From assembly GCA_020627825.1 (NCBI GenBank), contig JAHDGD010000012.1, positions 1 through 46,683 of the forward strand: DNA of 46,683 bases, given 5' to 3'. The notes under the pieces are model-generated. The model did no database searches and was not told the origin of the DNA. It saw only the letters and a list, made by a program, of their open reading frames with translations. Shown here piece by piece: positions 25,303-33,506 of the stretch. Source of the DNA: Saprospiraceae bacterium (GTDB lineage Bacteria; Bacteroidota; Bacteroidia; Chitinophagales; Saprospiraceae). Position 1 is the stretch's first letter. Each line of letters opens with the position of its first letter. The position numbers were made by a program, and so were the translations under genes.

Positions 25303-25929
25303 ATGAAAAAAGCAATACCCTTCACCTTAGTATTATTAGTATTATTTGGTTGCAAAGACAATAGTCATAACGGAGTCATAGCTTCTAATACAACAAACAG
25401 CAGTTATTCAGATACAGATGCTATTATGGATGACCTAGCATCCATCTTGGAATACGTCAAAAATAATGACTATGTAAATCTCAAAGAAAAACACCTTGTT
25501 AATAAAGCGGATGTGGAAGATTTCTATATCAACTATGGAGACGAAAAGTATAAATGGCGTAACCGTTATGCGCTTCATCTTTCATTGGGCAAAGTGAAGT
25601 TTTTCAAGCAATTAAAAGAGAAATTTAAAGGCGCTCCTTCTGACTGGCAACACCAAAAGCCAATGTACATGTTTGCCGAAGATTACTCTACCTCTAAAGG
25701 ACTTAAAAGACGTAAGGTAACTCTCTATTTTGGAGATGGGAATATGTGTTACCAAATGGAGCTTTATCTAATTCCACATGAAGGTAGACGCCTGTATGCT
25801 TTCAAAAAAGAAATTGATGAAATCTCTTACGATTGCAAAACTTTTAAATCTAAAATGGAAGAGTACATGGAGGAATTAGAAGCAGAGGAATCTGAAAAAA
25901 GTAAAGAGTTCGTATTTGAGTCTTACTAA
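25303..25929 (+). CDS. Lipoprotein of unknown function
   Basis: The 208-residue protein has a lipoprotein signal (MKKAIPFTLVLLVLFGC, Cys17) and a mostly charged mature part with an aromatic beta-rich middle (YMFAEDYSTSKGLKRRKVTLYFGDG) and an acidic coiled-coil end (MEEYMEELEAEESEKS). The family is not recognised. It is followed 53 bp later by a second lipoprotein on the same strand, so the two probably form a transcription unit of envelope cargo. Confidence 0.6.
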   Translation: MKKAIPFTLVLLVLFGCKDNSHNGVIASNTTNSSYSDTDAIMDDLASILEYVKNNDYVNLKEKHLVNKADVEDFYINYGDEKYKWRNRYALHLSLGKVKFFKQLKEKFKGAPSDWQHQKPMYMFAEDYSTSKGLKRRKVTLYFGDGNMCYQMELYLIPHEGRRLYAFKKEIDEISYDCKTFKSKMEEYMEELEAEESEKSKEFVFESY

Positions 25930-25982
25930 TCATCATGGATAACTAAAACAATCTCAAACGTTTAATTTAAAATTAATTCAAA

Positions 25983-26525
25983 ATGAAAAAAATAGTATTT
26001 CTACTTTTTACCGTAGGTCTCCTGCTTGGATGCAGTTCAGACAAAATAACCAAAGAAGAAGCCAAGCGTATCATTGAGCAACAATACCCTCAATCTTGCT
26101 ACACAGAGCATCTTAGCTTTGAATACGACTATATTAGAAAAAGGCGTTCTACTAAAGCTACCTTACTTGAACCTTTTGCGGACTACTTACGAAAAGAAGG
26201 ACTCATAACCACTTCTAAAAAAGAGAACACTTTTGAAGGAACCGTAAAGCATACTATGGTTCCAACCCAAAGAGCCAAAGACCTTGGTTTTTATGATGAC
26301 AACTTTATTATCGCTCAAACCAATCTTGTAGATGTCATCGACATATCACAAACAGATAAAGAAGCTATCATTCGCTGTAAAGTAAGCAGAACCAAAACCC
26401 CTTTTTATATCCTGCACGAGCTGTTTTATAAAAATGCAAAAGTCAAAAACTACGATTGTCTAGAAGAAGAGTATGAGGTGGACGTGACCTTGATAAGATT
26501 TGATGACGGCTGGAGAGTAAAGTAG
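25983..26525 (+). CDS. Lipoprotein of unknown function
   Basis: This 180-residue protein has a lipoprotein signal (MKKIVFLLFTVGLLLGC, Cys17). The mature part opens with EEAKRIIEQQYPQSCYTEHL, then a mixed alpha/beta domain ending in EVDVTLIRFDDGWRVK, a type of C-terminal strand seen in many Bacteroidetes lipoproteins. Function unknown. It is the second gene of a two-lipoprotein unit that ends at a palindromic repeat. Confidence 0.6.
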   Translation: MKKIVFLLFTVGLLLGCSSDKITKEEAKRIIEQQYPQSCYTEHLSFEYDYIRKRRSTKATLLEPFADYLRKEGLITTSKKENTFEGTVKHTMVPTQRAKDLGFYDDNFIIAQTNLVDVIDISQTDKEAIIRCKVSRTKTPFYILHELFYKNAKVKNYDCLEEEYEVDVTLIRFDDGWRVK

Positions 26526-26633
26526 TGTCCTTGAGCCGAGATGTCCTAAGTCGTCTGCGGACTTTTAGGAACATCGTACTCGATATAGACGAAAGTCGTT
26601 ATCACTTTTTCGACATATCCAGGCTTTGACTGA

Positions 26634-26713
26634 CTGCCAAAGGCAGGATTGCATTATGAAATTCACAAGCTCCTTTTCATAATGCATTCCTGCTAGGGAG
26701 ACCCTAGAACCCC
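26634..26713. repeat. Palindromic intergenic repeat, relative of the 13.1 kb nest
   Basis: GCAGGATTGCATTATGAA (from 26643) pairs with TTCATAATGCATTCCTGC ending at 26692, a long hairpin. A second small hairpin CTAGGGAGACCCTAG follows. Both parts recur near 13087-13137 and 13267-13290 with a few changes, showing one dispersed repeat family in host spacer and island. I see no gene in 26526-26756. Confidence 0.68.
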
Positions 26714-26730
26714 AACCACCTAAAGACAAA

Positions 26731-26753
26731 AAAGAGGCTGTTAAAGCCTCTTT
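26731..26753. terminator. Bidirectional terminator
   Basis: AAAGAGGC pairs with GCCTCTTT around a seven-base loop. It lies between the lipoprotein unit (plus) and the metallopeptidase-like gene (minus), so it can end both. Confidence 0.75.
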
Positions 26754-26756
26754 CTC

Positions 26757-27290
26757 CTATTCTTTTAATATCTTCTTTACCGTATCTCCTATACCCCAAG
26801 GAACCGTTCCCTTGTCTTCCTCGGTACCGCTGTTCGTGTAATGAACAAAACCAGCGATATGCATATATTCATGAATCATCGTACCCGCCATAAGTGCTTC
26901 TCCTTTCTTCTCTTTTCTCATGCAATAAGCCAAATATGTTGTATTGACACCTATTGATCGTCTCCCTTTAAAGGTACGTGCGTGATATTTCAATTTTCTT
27001 TTTCGATAAGGGTTCAAATGAATATCAATAATTTGATCTTTATCACTATATAGATCTTTTCCTGACAAAAGAATATTTAATATTTCTGACGGAGAAAATC
27101 CTTTATTCAATTTAAATCCATCGTGCCATCTTCTTCCAATTTTGTGTTTAAAATATCGGATATCATTTTTAAAACGATCAGTATTGATTATTTGTTCTAG
27201 CATAGTTGTCAGTTTGGTAAAGTATTCCTTTTGATCTTCACTGAATTCTTTTCCCCTTCGTGAGACGAAAGTTAGTTGCACTTTTGTCAT
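26757..27290 (-). CDS. HExxH metallopeptidase-like protein
   Basis: The 177-residue protein has no signal peptide. Near its C-terminus the sequence MIHEYMHIAGFVHY contains HExxH and a further His seven residues on, a gluzincin/metzincin-like zinc-binding arrangement. The N-terminal part is basic and lacks a known domain. It lies 30 bp after the carboxypeptidase-regulatory-like surface protein gene, so the two may be expressed together. Proteolytic activity is inferred from the motif only. Confidence 0.55.
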   Translation of the reverse strand: MTKVQLTFVSRRGKEFSEDQKEYFTKLTTMLEQIINTDRFKNDIRYFKHKIGRRWHDGFKLNKGFSPSEILNILLSGKDLYSDKDQIIDIHLNPYRKRKLKYHARTFKGRRSIGVNTTYLAYCMRKEKKGEALMAGTMIHEYMHIAGFVHYTNSGTEEDKGTVPWGIGDTVKKILKE

Positions 27291-27320
27291 ATTTTATTGT
27301 TTTGAGTTACTTATATTTCT

Positions 27321-28301
27321 TTAGGACTTAAAAATTACGCCCAGAATATAGGCCGCAGAAGTGTCTTTACTAAAAGTACCATTAGTAAAGAATCCAATTT
27401 GATCTGATATTGGAAGTATAATGGTAAAATCAATGGTAAATAAACTACTTCTTTCTTCTTCAAAAATTGAGTTATAAATATTCTGATCAAAAAGAAACAT
27501 TGAAGTACCAGCAGATACTGATAAAGCTCCCTTTTTAGTAAAATTTTCTAATTGCCACTCTATGCCAAGTGTAGTGGCCGATTGAGCAAGGTTAACAGTT
27601 TCTTCATCTTCCCCTATATCATCAAACGATGTTAATCGAACGCCTGTTTGCGTGAAAGCTCTAAAAGCTGAATTTGTTGACTCATTTAAACTAAGAACGG
27701 AATTAAGATCATAGGTATAACCCAATCCAACTGAAAGCCCATTAATAGATTGCGCAATTTTTTTTAAATCTTCACTATTACTAGCTTCCTTATCAAATTT
27801 AAAGTTTCCTATATTTCCAATTATGGCAAAATGATGATTTGATTCTTTAGAAAAACCGTCATAAACATTCATAGCAATAGAAGCTGAACCGACAAAGAAA
27901 TTATCGTCTGTATTTCCAATAAAATTATATCCAACCTTAGCACCAATCCAAAAGTTTTTTGGAGAAACACTTATTACAGCACCTCCAACTCCTTTTGTGG
28001 AGATATTTGAACTTAAATCAATTTCAAAATTTGTTTTCTCTTTAGTATCAATTGGAATCTTTTTTTTAAAATACCCCATGAAACTTACAATTAATGTTGC
28101 TGTTTCAGTTTTAAGATTTAGGGAGAAATTACCCTTAATATCTGTCTGTGTTCCAATAGACGTACCTTCTACTGTTACATAAGCATTGGCAATGGGAGTT
28201 CCATTATCCGTAACAGTCCCCGTAATTTGATTTTGTCCAATCAAAGAACTAGATGTAAGTAATAGTATGGTTAAAGAATAAAATTGTAGTATTTTTTTCA
28301 T
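27321..28301 (-). CDS. Surface protein with CarboxypepD_reg-like domain
   Basis: The 326-residue protein starts with a signal peptide (about 1-22). A CarboxypepD_reg-like beta sandwich follows (about 24-95; ITGTVTDNGTPIANAYVTVE, GTQTDIKGNFSLNLK). The rest (about 105-326) is beta-rich with alternating hydrophobic strands (FWIGAKVGYNFIG; LSVGLGYTYDL; AAYILGVIFKS), fitting a small outer-membrane barrel. The N-terminal domain resembles the one before TonB-dependent receptors, but no plug domain follows. Role unknown, probably outer-membrane cargo of the element. Confidence 0.68.
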   Translation of the reverse strand: MKKILQFYSLTILLLTSSSLIGQNQITGTVTDNGTPIANAYVTVEGTSIGTQTDIKGNFSLNLKTETATLIVSFMGYFKKKIPIDTKEKTNFEIDLSSNISTKGVGGAVISVSPKNFWIGAKVGYNFIGNTDDNFFVGSASIAMNVYDGFSKESNHHFAIIGNIGNFKFDKEASNSEDLKKIAQSINGLSVGLGYTYDLNSVLSLNESTNSAFRAFTQTGVRLTSFDDIGEDEETVNLAQSATTLGIEWQLENFTKKGALSVSAGTSMFLFDQNIYNSIFEEERSSLFTIDFTIILPISDQIGFFTNGTFSKDTSAAYILGVIFKS

Positions 28302-28480
28302 AGCTCAATTTTTTAAATAATAGATTCCTTATCTCATTAGTAAATGAGATGTAATATTGAATGATTAAAATTCTAGGGGGAGTACTGTAAATTTAACAAA
28401 ATATATTTTAATTCACTGATTTATAAATTATTGTAATTTCTTAAATAAATAAGAGGTTAGTAATAACCAGTAATGGGTAT

Positions 28481-28825
28481 TTATCTTTTTCTTATTCGCT
28501 CCCTTCCTAGAGAATGCTCCTGTTGTTCGTCCCTTAATTTCCGTAGTGCATCCAAGCGGACATTCTTTGTCACCTTTTTATCTAATAACTTGAGAATTTC
28601 CTTGTCAAAACCCAAGGTCCTAAATCGAAACTTACGCTTGCCTTTAATACCTCGAATAACACCACGCTGGGTGTATAATTCTAGTCCCTGCTCTTGTAGT
28701 AATGCATAGAACTTTTTTTGTGATGATGCTTGTACATAAGCTTTGTCTACAACACCTTTTAGTTGCTCTTTATCAGAAGTTACATTTCGGTGATGCTTCA
28801 TTTGCCACTCAGCATCTTGAGTCAC
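28481..28825 (-). CDS. Relaxase C-terminal part in -1 frame
   Basis: This 114-residue, very basic frame opens at a GTG (28825) that overlaps the relaxase stop. Its motif FYALLQEQGLELYTQRGVIR and following KFRFRTLGFDKE match the part that usually follows the HUH nuclease domain in single-chain flavobacterial relaxases. An A AAA AAG slippery site lies at the junction. A -1 shift there would fuse it to the nuclease as a 290-residue relaxase. Separate translation from GTG is the other option. Confidence 0.65.
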   Translation of the reverse strand: MTQDAEWQMKHHRNVTSDKEQLKGVVDKAYVQASSQKKFYALLQEQGLELYTQRGVIRGIKGKRKFRFRTLGFDKEILKLLDKKVTKNVRLDALRKLRDEQQEHSLGRERIRKR

Positions 28826-29352
28826 CGCTTTTTTTTTGCGGACAATGTCCGCTGATGATTTATTTCTGAAGCCTTCAACTCTGGAAAATGTGTTCGCTGG
28901 AATGCTTCCATAGGAAGTTTCACTTTGTTTTTAAAATCCTCACGTGAGATACGATTGGCTATTCCTGTTCGGTAGTGTGTGCCGGAGAATACAAAATGTA
29001 AGTGCGTATGGGATTTTTCGTTTCTATGCACTGTTGCCAAGGACAGACTTTTGGGTGAGCGAAGTGCAATGTATTTCTTAGCAATTTTAATCAGCTTTTC
29101 ATTGGTCAATAGTTTTGCATCCTCTGCCTTATAGGAGATGATATCCATATACAATTTAACGCTATTGGAACGGACGTGTTTTCGATACGTTTCATTAACG
29201 ATAAATTGCCGAGTAAGGGCATTGACATCTCGATTATCACCCTTGAGAAATCTTGAAATCACAAAACCCTGTTCCTGTTCGGATTCCCGAAGTAGGTACT
29301 GTAAAATGCCTTTATAACACTCCGTTTTATAGGATTTACTTTTAATAATCAT
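28822..29352 (-). CDS. MOB relaxase, HUH nuclease domain
   Basis: The 176-residue frame is a relaxase/mobilisation nuclease. It has the three-His metal site HTHLHFVF (His115, His117, His119) and upstream helices, with a candidate nicking Tyr near the N-terminus (KTECYKGILQYL). It would nick the origin of transfer and bind the 5' end of the transferred strand. It is short for the family and ends SAKKKR at a run of nine A, just where the remaining relaxase sequence continues in the -1 frame. It overlaps the upstream accessory gene by 4 bp. Confidence 0.82.
   Translation of the reverse strand: MIIKSKSYKTECYKGILQYLLRESEQEQGFVISRFLKGDNRDVNALTRQFIVNETYRKHVRSNSVKLYMDIISYKAEDAKLLTNEKLIKIAKKYIALRSPKSLSLATVHRNEKSHTHLHFVFSGTHYRTGIANRISREDFKNKVKLPMEAFQRTHFPELKASEINHQRTLSAKKKR
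28829..28837 (-). other. Candidate -1 frameshift site (A9)
   Basis: On the coding strand the codons read GCA AAA AAA AAG CGG TGA, containing the classical heptamer A AAA AAG in the correct phase. A -1 slip gives GCG GTG ACT and continues for 114 more codons. A hairpin ACTCA/TGAGT starts five bases after the heptamer, with an outer GGTG/CACC pairing, a usual distance for a stimulator. Confidence 0.55.
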
Positions 29353-29798
29353 ATCAGCTGTAGTATTTGGGTTTGCAATTGTGCTATCTGATTTTCCAAC
29401 TTGATAAGCCCAGTATTATCTACTGTTGCATTAATATTAATAAGCTCCAAGAGGTATTCTGCAATTAAAAAGAGTTGCTCTTCAATAACCGAAGTGTCCA
29501 TCGATGTTGTAAAAGCGGTTGTACCATCCAAATGTGACAGTACAACCTTTTTTACAAAATCAGATACCTTTCCCTTTTCAGTGGCTTGTTTAACCCGCTG
29601 TATTTCATCCTTTGAAAAATAGATAGACAAATGCGTGTAATGGCTACGGCGACGCTTTAAATCTGTGTTATAGCATCGCCAGTACCATTTCTTTGCATTA
29701 ATAATTTCCTCCTCTGATGGGTCAATACCCACAAAGAGTTCATCCAGATAATTATGTACGCTGTTAAAACTACTAGGCCATTTCATCACTCTGGGCAT
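29349..29798 (-). CDS. Mobilisation accessory protein (MobC/relaxosome-like)
   Basis: This 149-residue protein has a basic centre (DLKRRRSHYTHLSIYFSKDEIQRVKQATEKGKVSDFVKKVV) resembling ribbon-helix-helix relaxosome proteins, and a C-terminal hydrophobic, coiled-coil tail (LLELININATVDNTGLIKLENQIAQL). It overlaps the coupling-protein gene by 26 bp and the relaxase by 4 bp. Position and pattern point to a DNA-binding helper of the relaxase at the origin of transfer. Confidence 0.65.
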   Translation of the reverse strand: MPRVMKWPSSFNSVHNYLDELFVGIDPSEEEIINAKKWYWRCYNTDLKRRRSHYTHLSIYFSKDEIQRVKQATEKGKVSDFVKKVVLSHLDGTTAFTTSMDTSVIEEQLFLIAEYLLELININATVDNTGLIKLENQIAQLQTQILQLI

Positions 29799-31242
29799 TA
29801 GGATACATTTCCTTCAGTGGTAACAGCGCAATGGCATCACCACTAACATAATGCTCGCTATTTCGCACGGGTGGTATGGAAGTGAGTTCTCGAAGAGCAC
29901 GCACCTTAAAATATGGTTTTACTCGTGCCAAAACCCCTCGCATACCAGAGACCATAATAAGAGCCTTATCAGGTGGTAAACTCATAATTTCATCGGCCGT
30001 AAGCACGTTTCTCATTTTGAGTTTATCTCGGTCCTGATGGTCATTGTACTCATAGCGACCTAAGGTACGCTCTAACTGTGTTGCGGTAGTAAGGTCAGCA
30101 GACATGTAGACCTTGGTTCTAAGGTTACTCAAGATAGCATCTGCACGTTTACCGTATTTGGCGGTAAGCTGTGCCTGTGCATTTTGGCATACCAACATTA
30201 ATGCCCCACGATACTTACGGATGTTCGAGGCAATTATATCTAAAGAACCTATCGATAGCACAGGAGTTTCGTCCAAATGGAAATACACATCTTCCATATC
30301 AGCCATAGGAAGCTCCTCAAAAAAAGCTTCAAAATATTGACTCAAAAAGATGCTTGTTACCTTAGAATAATAACGCATCTTAGAGGTACTGGAATGGATA
30401 TAAAGTACCGTTCCTTCTTTTCGCAGATCATTAAAATCACCAATGGTATCAGTAGCCGTTATCTCTGCGATGTTTTCATCTAATGAAAAAATCTGTACTG
30501 CTGTTTGAGCAGTTGCCAAAACAGATGATAAGGTGTTGGGTGATTGCGAGACAATAGATGCATACTTAGTATGGAGTTCTTCACTCACATTACCTTCTGA
30601 AAACAAATTATCGACTAAATATGCTGTTTTCTTTGACTGCATTAAATCCAGTAAATGTGATGCCTGATACAGCGTTTGATACTCTTTCGCCAGCATTTTT
30701 AATATGGAGATAACCACGTATAAGGCCTCGATTGCCTTACTGTTCCAAAAAGAAGCGTCTTCGGTCTTATCATCTCCATGAATCGTAACGAGCTGTGTTG
30801 CTAGTTGCGTAATCTGGCTACGGGTATTGGCTCGTAAAATTGGGTTGTATCGAAGGCTCCGCAGTGGTTTAGCAAAGTCTAGCTGTAAGATGGTATACCC
30901 TCTCCGAGCCAATGCACCACTAGTCTTTTGGTGCAATTCTCCAGAAGGGTCATGGATTATTTGTGAGCCATTAACTGTGAGAATAGAGCGAATTACCGCA
31001 CCAGCTGATTTATAACTCCCTGTCTCCCCATTTATCAAAACGCCCTGCCTAGAGAGCTGTGGTGTAATATTTTTACCATTGAGATTAAAGCCTCTGTGAT
31101 ATCGAGATAATACGGTGCTTGCAGGGAGTAATTCTCCTTTGAGTCTGTGCTTATCCTTATCTAAATGCTTTACTAAATCTTCCAGAGCATTACTCAGAGT
31201 ATCGCCTGCGGTTTCAAAAAAATCATATATAAAATTCATCAT
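29773..31242 (-). CDS. VirD4/TraG-type coupling protein
   Basis: The 489-residue ATPase has Walker A GETGSYKSA (72-80), Walker B-like VYFHLDETPVL, and the coupling-protein region VCQNAQAQLTAKYGKRADAI followed by LRTKVYMSADLTTATQLERTLG. It would carry the relaxosome to a type IV secretion channel. No N-terminal transmembrane pair is seen, as in some mobilisable elements that use a channel made by another element. It is preceded by an 8-bp gap after a tiny ORF and overlaps the next gene. Confidence 0.85.
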   Translation of the reverse strand: MMNFIYDFFETAGDTLSNALEDLVKHLDKDKHRLKGELLPASTVLSRYHRGFNLNGKNITPQLSRQGVLINGETGSYKSAGAVIRSILTVNGSQIIHDPSGELHQKTSGALARRGYTILQLDFAKPLRSLRYNPILRANTRSQITQLATQLVTIHGDDKTEDASFWNSKAIEALYVVISILKMLAKEYQTLYQASHLLDLMQSKKTAYLVDNLFSEGNVSEELHTKYASIVSQSPNTLSSVLATAQTAVQIFSLDENIAEITATDTIGDFNDLRKEGTVLYIHSSTSKMRYYSKVTSIFLSQYFEAFFEELPMADMEDVYFHLDETPVLSIGSLDIIASNIRKYRGALMLVCQNAQAQLTAKYGKRADAILSNLRTKVYMSADLTTATQLERTLGRYEYNDHQDRDKLKMRNVLTADEIMSLPPDKALIMVSGMRGVLARVKPYFKVRALRELTSIPPVRNSEHYVSGDAIALLPLKEMYPNAQSDEMA

Positions 31243-31250
31243 ATTCTGTT

Positions 31251-31394
31251 TTAAAGTTGTTTGCGTAAAAATTCATTCAATGCTGTCAGCACCCATTCAC
31301 ATAGACGTGATAGCAAGTAAAGTGCGTGAAGAAGCAATCTCCAGCATAGGCTGAAGACTGCTTTTATTATTTGAGAAATCATAGAACCTGCCAT
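31251..31394 (-). CDS. 47-residue hydrophobic peptide in mob operon
   Basis: The gene starts 3 bp after the stop of the lipoprotein gene and ends 8 bp before the coupling-protein start. It encodes MAGSMISQIIKAVFSLCWRL and then an amphipathic hydrophobic stretch (LLHALYLLSRLCEWVLTAL). One long membrane helix or re-entrant hairpin is likely. It may supply the membrane anchor missing from the coupling protein. Tight packing in an operon of touching genes is the main support. Confidence 0.6.
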   Translation of the reverse strand: MAGSMISQIIKAVFSLCWRLLLHALYLLSRLCEWVLTALNEFLRKQL

Positions 31395-31397
31395 CAC

Positions 31398-32111
31398 TTA
31401 TTCCTCTTTAAGATTAGCGGTAAAGCGTATGGAGACACCTAGAATGTCGCAGACATCTTGATACAACTTTTTGTGCTGAGCAAAAGAGATATCTTCCAGT
31501 ACAGTTTTAGGTTCAAATACAATGACCATTTCCACATTGTCCATACCGACAAATTCTTCTGCCTTATCGACATACAGACGAGCTACTTTACTTGGATGTT
31601 CTAGCAATTGAATACTATCTCTATATCTGTAGGTAGAAAACCAAGAAGGATCATTTTCGCGTAAGTCTGAAAAGACGTACAGCTTAGCATCTTGCAGACT
31701 GTCCTGTCCTAACACCTTTAGTTCTGCAAGGATGGGTTCCCATATTCTGCTGTAACTGCGCCCTAAAGAATCGGCATCACTTTCAAGGGCCGTAGCGATA
31801 TCCTTTTTGAAATCAGCAACCTCCTTTTTGCGTTTAAACTCATTGTCAAATAGTGAAAATTTTGGCTCAATGAAGGTCTCATATCTTCGTGTATGCCCCA
31901 TATCAGTTAGCTGTCCATAGCGAAATCCATAGCCCGCCCATATATCAGCATCTATTTGAAGCGCTGATACGATGGCATTAGTAGTAGGCTTAGCGATAAA
32001 GTCATTTTCGGTGCGGTCGTCTAGCACAGAAATAATAGTTCGTTCTTCGTCTTGTTGCGTACAGGACATCACTAGAAGTCCTATCGCGAGAGTATATAAG
32101 TATCTCATCAT
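31398..32111 (-). CDS. Lipoprotein of mobilisation operon
   Basis: The 237-residue protein has a lipoprotein signal (MMRYLYTLAIGLLVMSC, Cys17). The mature part begins TIISVLDDRTEN and later has KLYVFSDLRENDPS and VEMVIVFEP, alternating strands and helices like a von Willebrand A or Rossmann-type fold; a complete MIDAS site is not seen. Its start shares one base with the upstream stop, and it precedes the 47-residue peptide and the coupling protein. It probably faces the periplasm. Confidence 0.6.
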   Translation of the reverse strand: MMRYLYTLAIGLLVMSCTQQDEERTIISVLDDRTENDFIAKPTTNAIVSALQIDADIWAGYGFRYGQLTDMGHTRRYETFIEPKFSLFDNEFKRKKEVADFKKDIATALESDADSLGRSYSRIWEPILAELKVLGQDSLQDAKLYVFSDLRENDPSWFSTYRYRDSIQLLEHPSKVARLYVDKAEEFVGMDNVEMVIVFEPKTVLEDISFAQHKKLYQDVCDILGVSIRFTANLKEE

Positions 32112-33208
32112 TATAGTTTTAAATCGTTATAAAAAATGGGTAGCTCAGGAATTTCATTAGAAAAACATTGCGGAGTTTTTCCGTCTGAGCGGTGAATAAG
32201 GTTTGTGGAGTAGAACGTCCGCAGGGACTGCTCGTAGTAACTCTGAATTAAGGTTTGAACATCCTGAGCATAGATAAGTAGTTGCTTACGAGTAAGTTCT
32301 GCTTCAGCATTTTGAGTGCGTATGCTCTGCATCTTGGACTTGATATCCCGTATCTGCTTTTCCAAAGACTCAGCTTCTTCCTTTTTAAGCTTCCACTCGT
32401 CTAACTGCTGACGTTCCGCCTTGCTCAACTTGTTAAAGTACACGGCCATTGTCGAGACGATAACAAAGAACATATTCAGGCAAGCAAAGTAGATAGGCTT
32501 TATGCCTTCTGAATCTGCTATTTCGGCGCCAGTAATGCTGGCAGTTCGAAATATCCCAAGTACATAAAACAGGACACCGAGTATGGCAAAGGAGATACCT
32601 CCGATGAGGCGTTGCTGAGCGATAGTCCTTCCCTTTTTGATAATCTGCGGGAGGTGTTCACTGATAACAAAGATGCCGATACCAATTGCTGTACCAACCA
32701 CATAAGAAGCCAACAGCGAATACTGCATGGCTTGAAGTGCAGTCGCTGATAAGAAAGTATCTACCAAAATAATAAAGAGCAAAAACCATCGAATGCCCTT
32801 ATACCGCAAATAGCGTTTTAGAAGCGTGTTATCCTCCTTATCGAGTTCACGCTGTTTAAGACGGAGGTCATTTTCCTTGCCGTGGAGCTGTTTCTCCAAG
32901 TCCGCTAGTTCTAAATCTGCTTCGGCTTTGTCAGAGGTAATACTGTGACTCTCGATATCAACTTGCAGTTCCTTCTTAGCTTGGATACCCATTTTGCGAT
33001 ACGCACTATAGATAGGGTCGCTGTAATGGTCTTCGGTCTTATCAGCTTCTGGTTTATTAAGCTGAGCGAGGTCTCTTGCTAAATTGATAGAGACTTCTTC
33101 CATGATGACCTGATGCTCTTTTAAGAGTGCTTCCTCTAGGTCTTTTTGTTGGTATCTAAAGATGGTTACTTTACCATCAGATACACTGTTTTTTGTTTGT
33201 TTTTTCAT
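32111..33208 (-). CDS. Coiled-coil membrane protein leading mobilisation operon
   Basis: The 365-residue protein has an N-terminal coiled coil (about 75-130; LELADLEKQLHGKENDLRLKQ), four transmembrane segments (about 137-255; FLLFIILVDTFLSATALQA, SYVVGTAIGIGIFVI, GGISFAILGVLFYVLGI, YFACLNMFFVIVSTMAVYF) and a C-terminal coiled coil (about 260-325). No enzyme motif is present. It is the first gene of the touching series coiled-coil/lipoprotein/47-residue peptide/coupling protein/mob genes, so it may form part of the DNA-transfer membrane platform. Confidence 0.6.
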   Translation of the reverse strand: MKKQTKNSVSDGKVTIFRYQQKDLEEALLKEHQVIMEEVSINLARDLAQLNKPEADKTEDHYSDPIYSAYRKMGIQAKKELQVDIESHSITSDKAEADLELADLEKQLHGKENDLRLKQRELDKEDNTLLKRYLRYKGIRWFLLFIILVDTFLSATALQAMQYSLLASYVVGTAIGIGIFVISEHLPQIIKKGRTIAQQRLIGGISFAILGVLFYVLGIFRTASITGAEIADSEGIKPIYFACLNMFFVIVSTMAVYFNKLSKAERQQLDEWKLKKEEAESLEKQIRDIKSKMQSIRTQNAEAELTRKQLLIYAQDVQTLIQSYYEQSLRTFYSTNLIHRSDGKTPQCFSNEIPELPIFYNDLKL

Positions 33209-33254
33209 CTTTCAGTAGTATTAAATTCAACATTGATTTAATGCTACTTCGAGC

Positions 33255-33282
33255 TTGACATTTTTGTAGTATTTGTTATGAT
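33255..33282 (+). promoter_or_regulatory. Sigma70-like promoter for putative small RNA
   Basis: TTGACA (33255-33260) and TATGAT (33277-33282) are 16 bases apart, an almost perfect classical sigma70 promoter. This form is unusual in Bacteroidota; a TATTTG at 33270-33275 also partly fits their own -7 element. No open reading frame starts at a suitable distance. Confidence 0.5.
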
Positions 33283-33288
33283 TCCTTC

Positions 33289-33395
33289 TAGCTTAATTTT
33301 GAGATTGCAGTCTCTAATTAGGTTAGCAGGTACGCCAAACTTGAAGTGCGTTTGTCGTTTTCTGCGGTCACCTAGTCTTTGCTAGGTGGTTTTTT
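33289..33395 (+). ncRNA. Putative small RNA beside mobilisation operon
   Basis: A promoter-like pair ends at 33282 and a clean terminator ends at 33395, giving a transcript of about 105 bases without an ORF. Its body can fold into a hairpin (CGCCAAAC with GTTTGTCG, one mismatch) before the terminator stem. It is divergent from the mobilisation operon starting at 33208. A comparable arrangement is the RteR RNA that controls transfer genes in CTnDOT of Bacteroides; no sequence similarity to it is claimed. The 33209-33506 spacer holds nothing else I can see. Confidence 0.4.
33369..33395 (+). terminator. Terminator in spacer upstream of TPR gene
   Basis: CACCTAG pairs perfectly with CTAGGTG around a six-base loop, followed by G and six T. 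It lies 111 bp upstream of the next plus-strand gene and no plus-strand gene ends nearby, which implies a short untranslated transcript. Confidence 0.78.
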
Positions 33396-33506
33396 GCTTA
33401 ACAACAGTACAAATCAAACTCAGCAGGGATTTACACGCGTCGACACACGTTTACACAGGAAAATTAACTGTATATTTAACAAAAATTAACATTTGAAACT
33501 GCTTAG

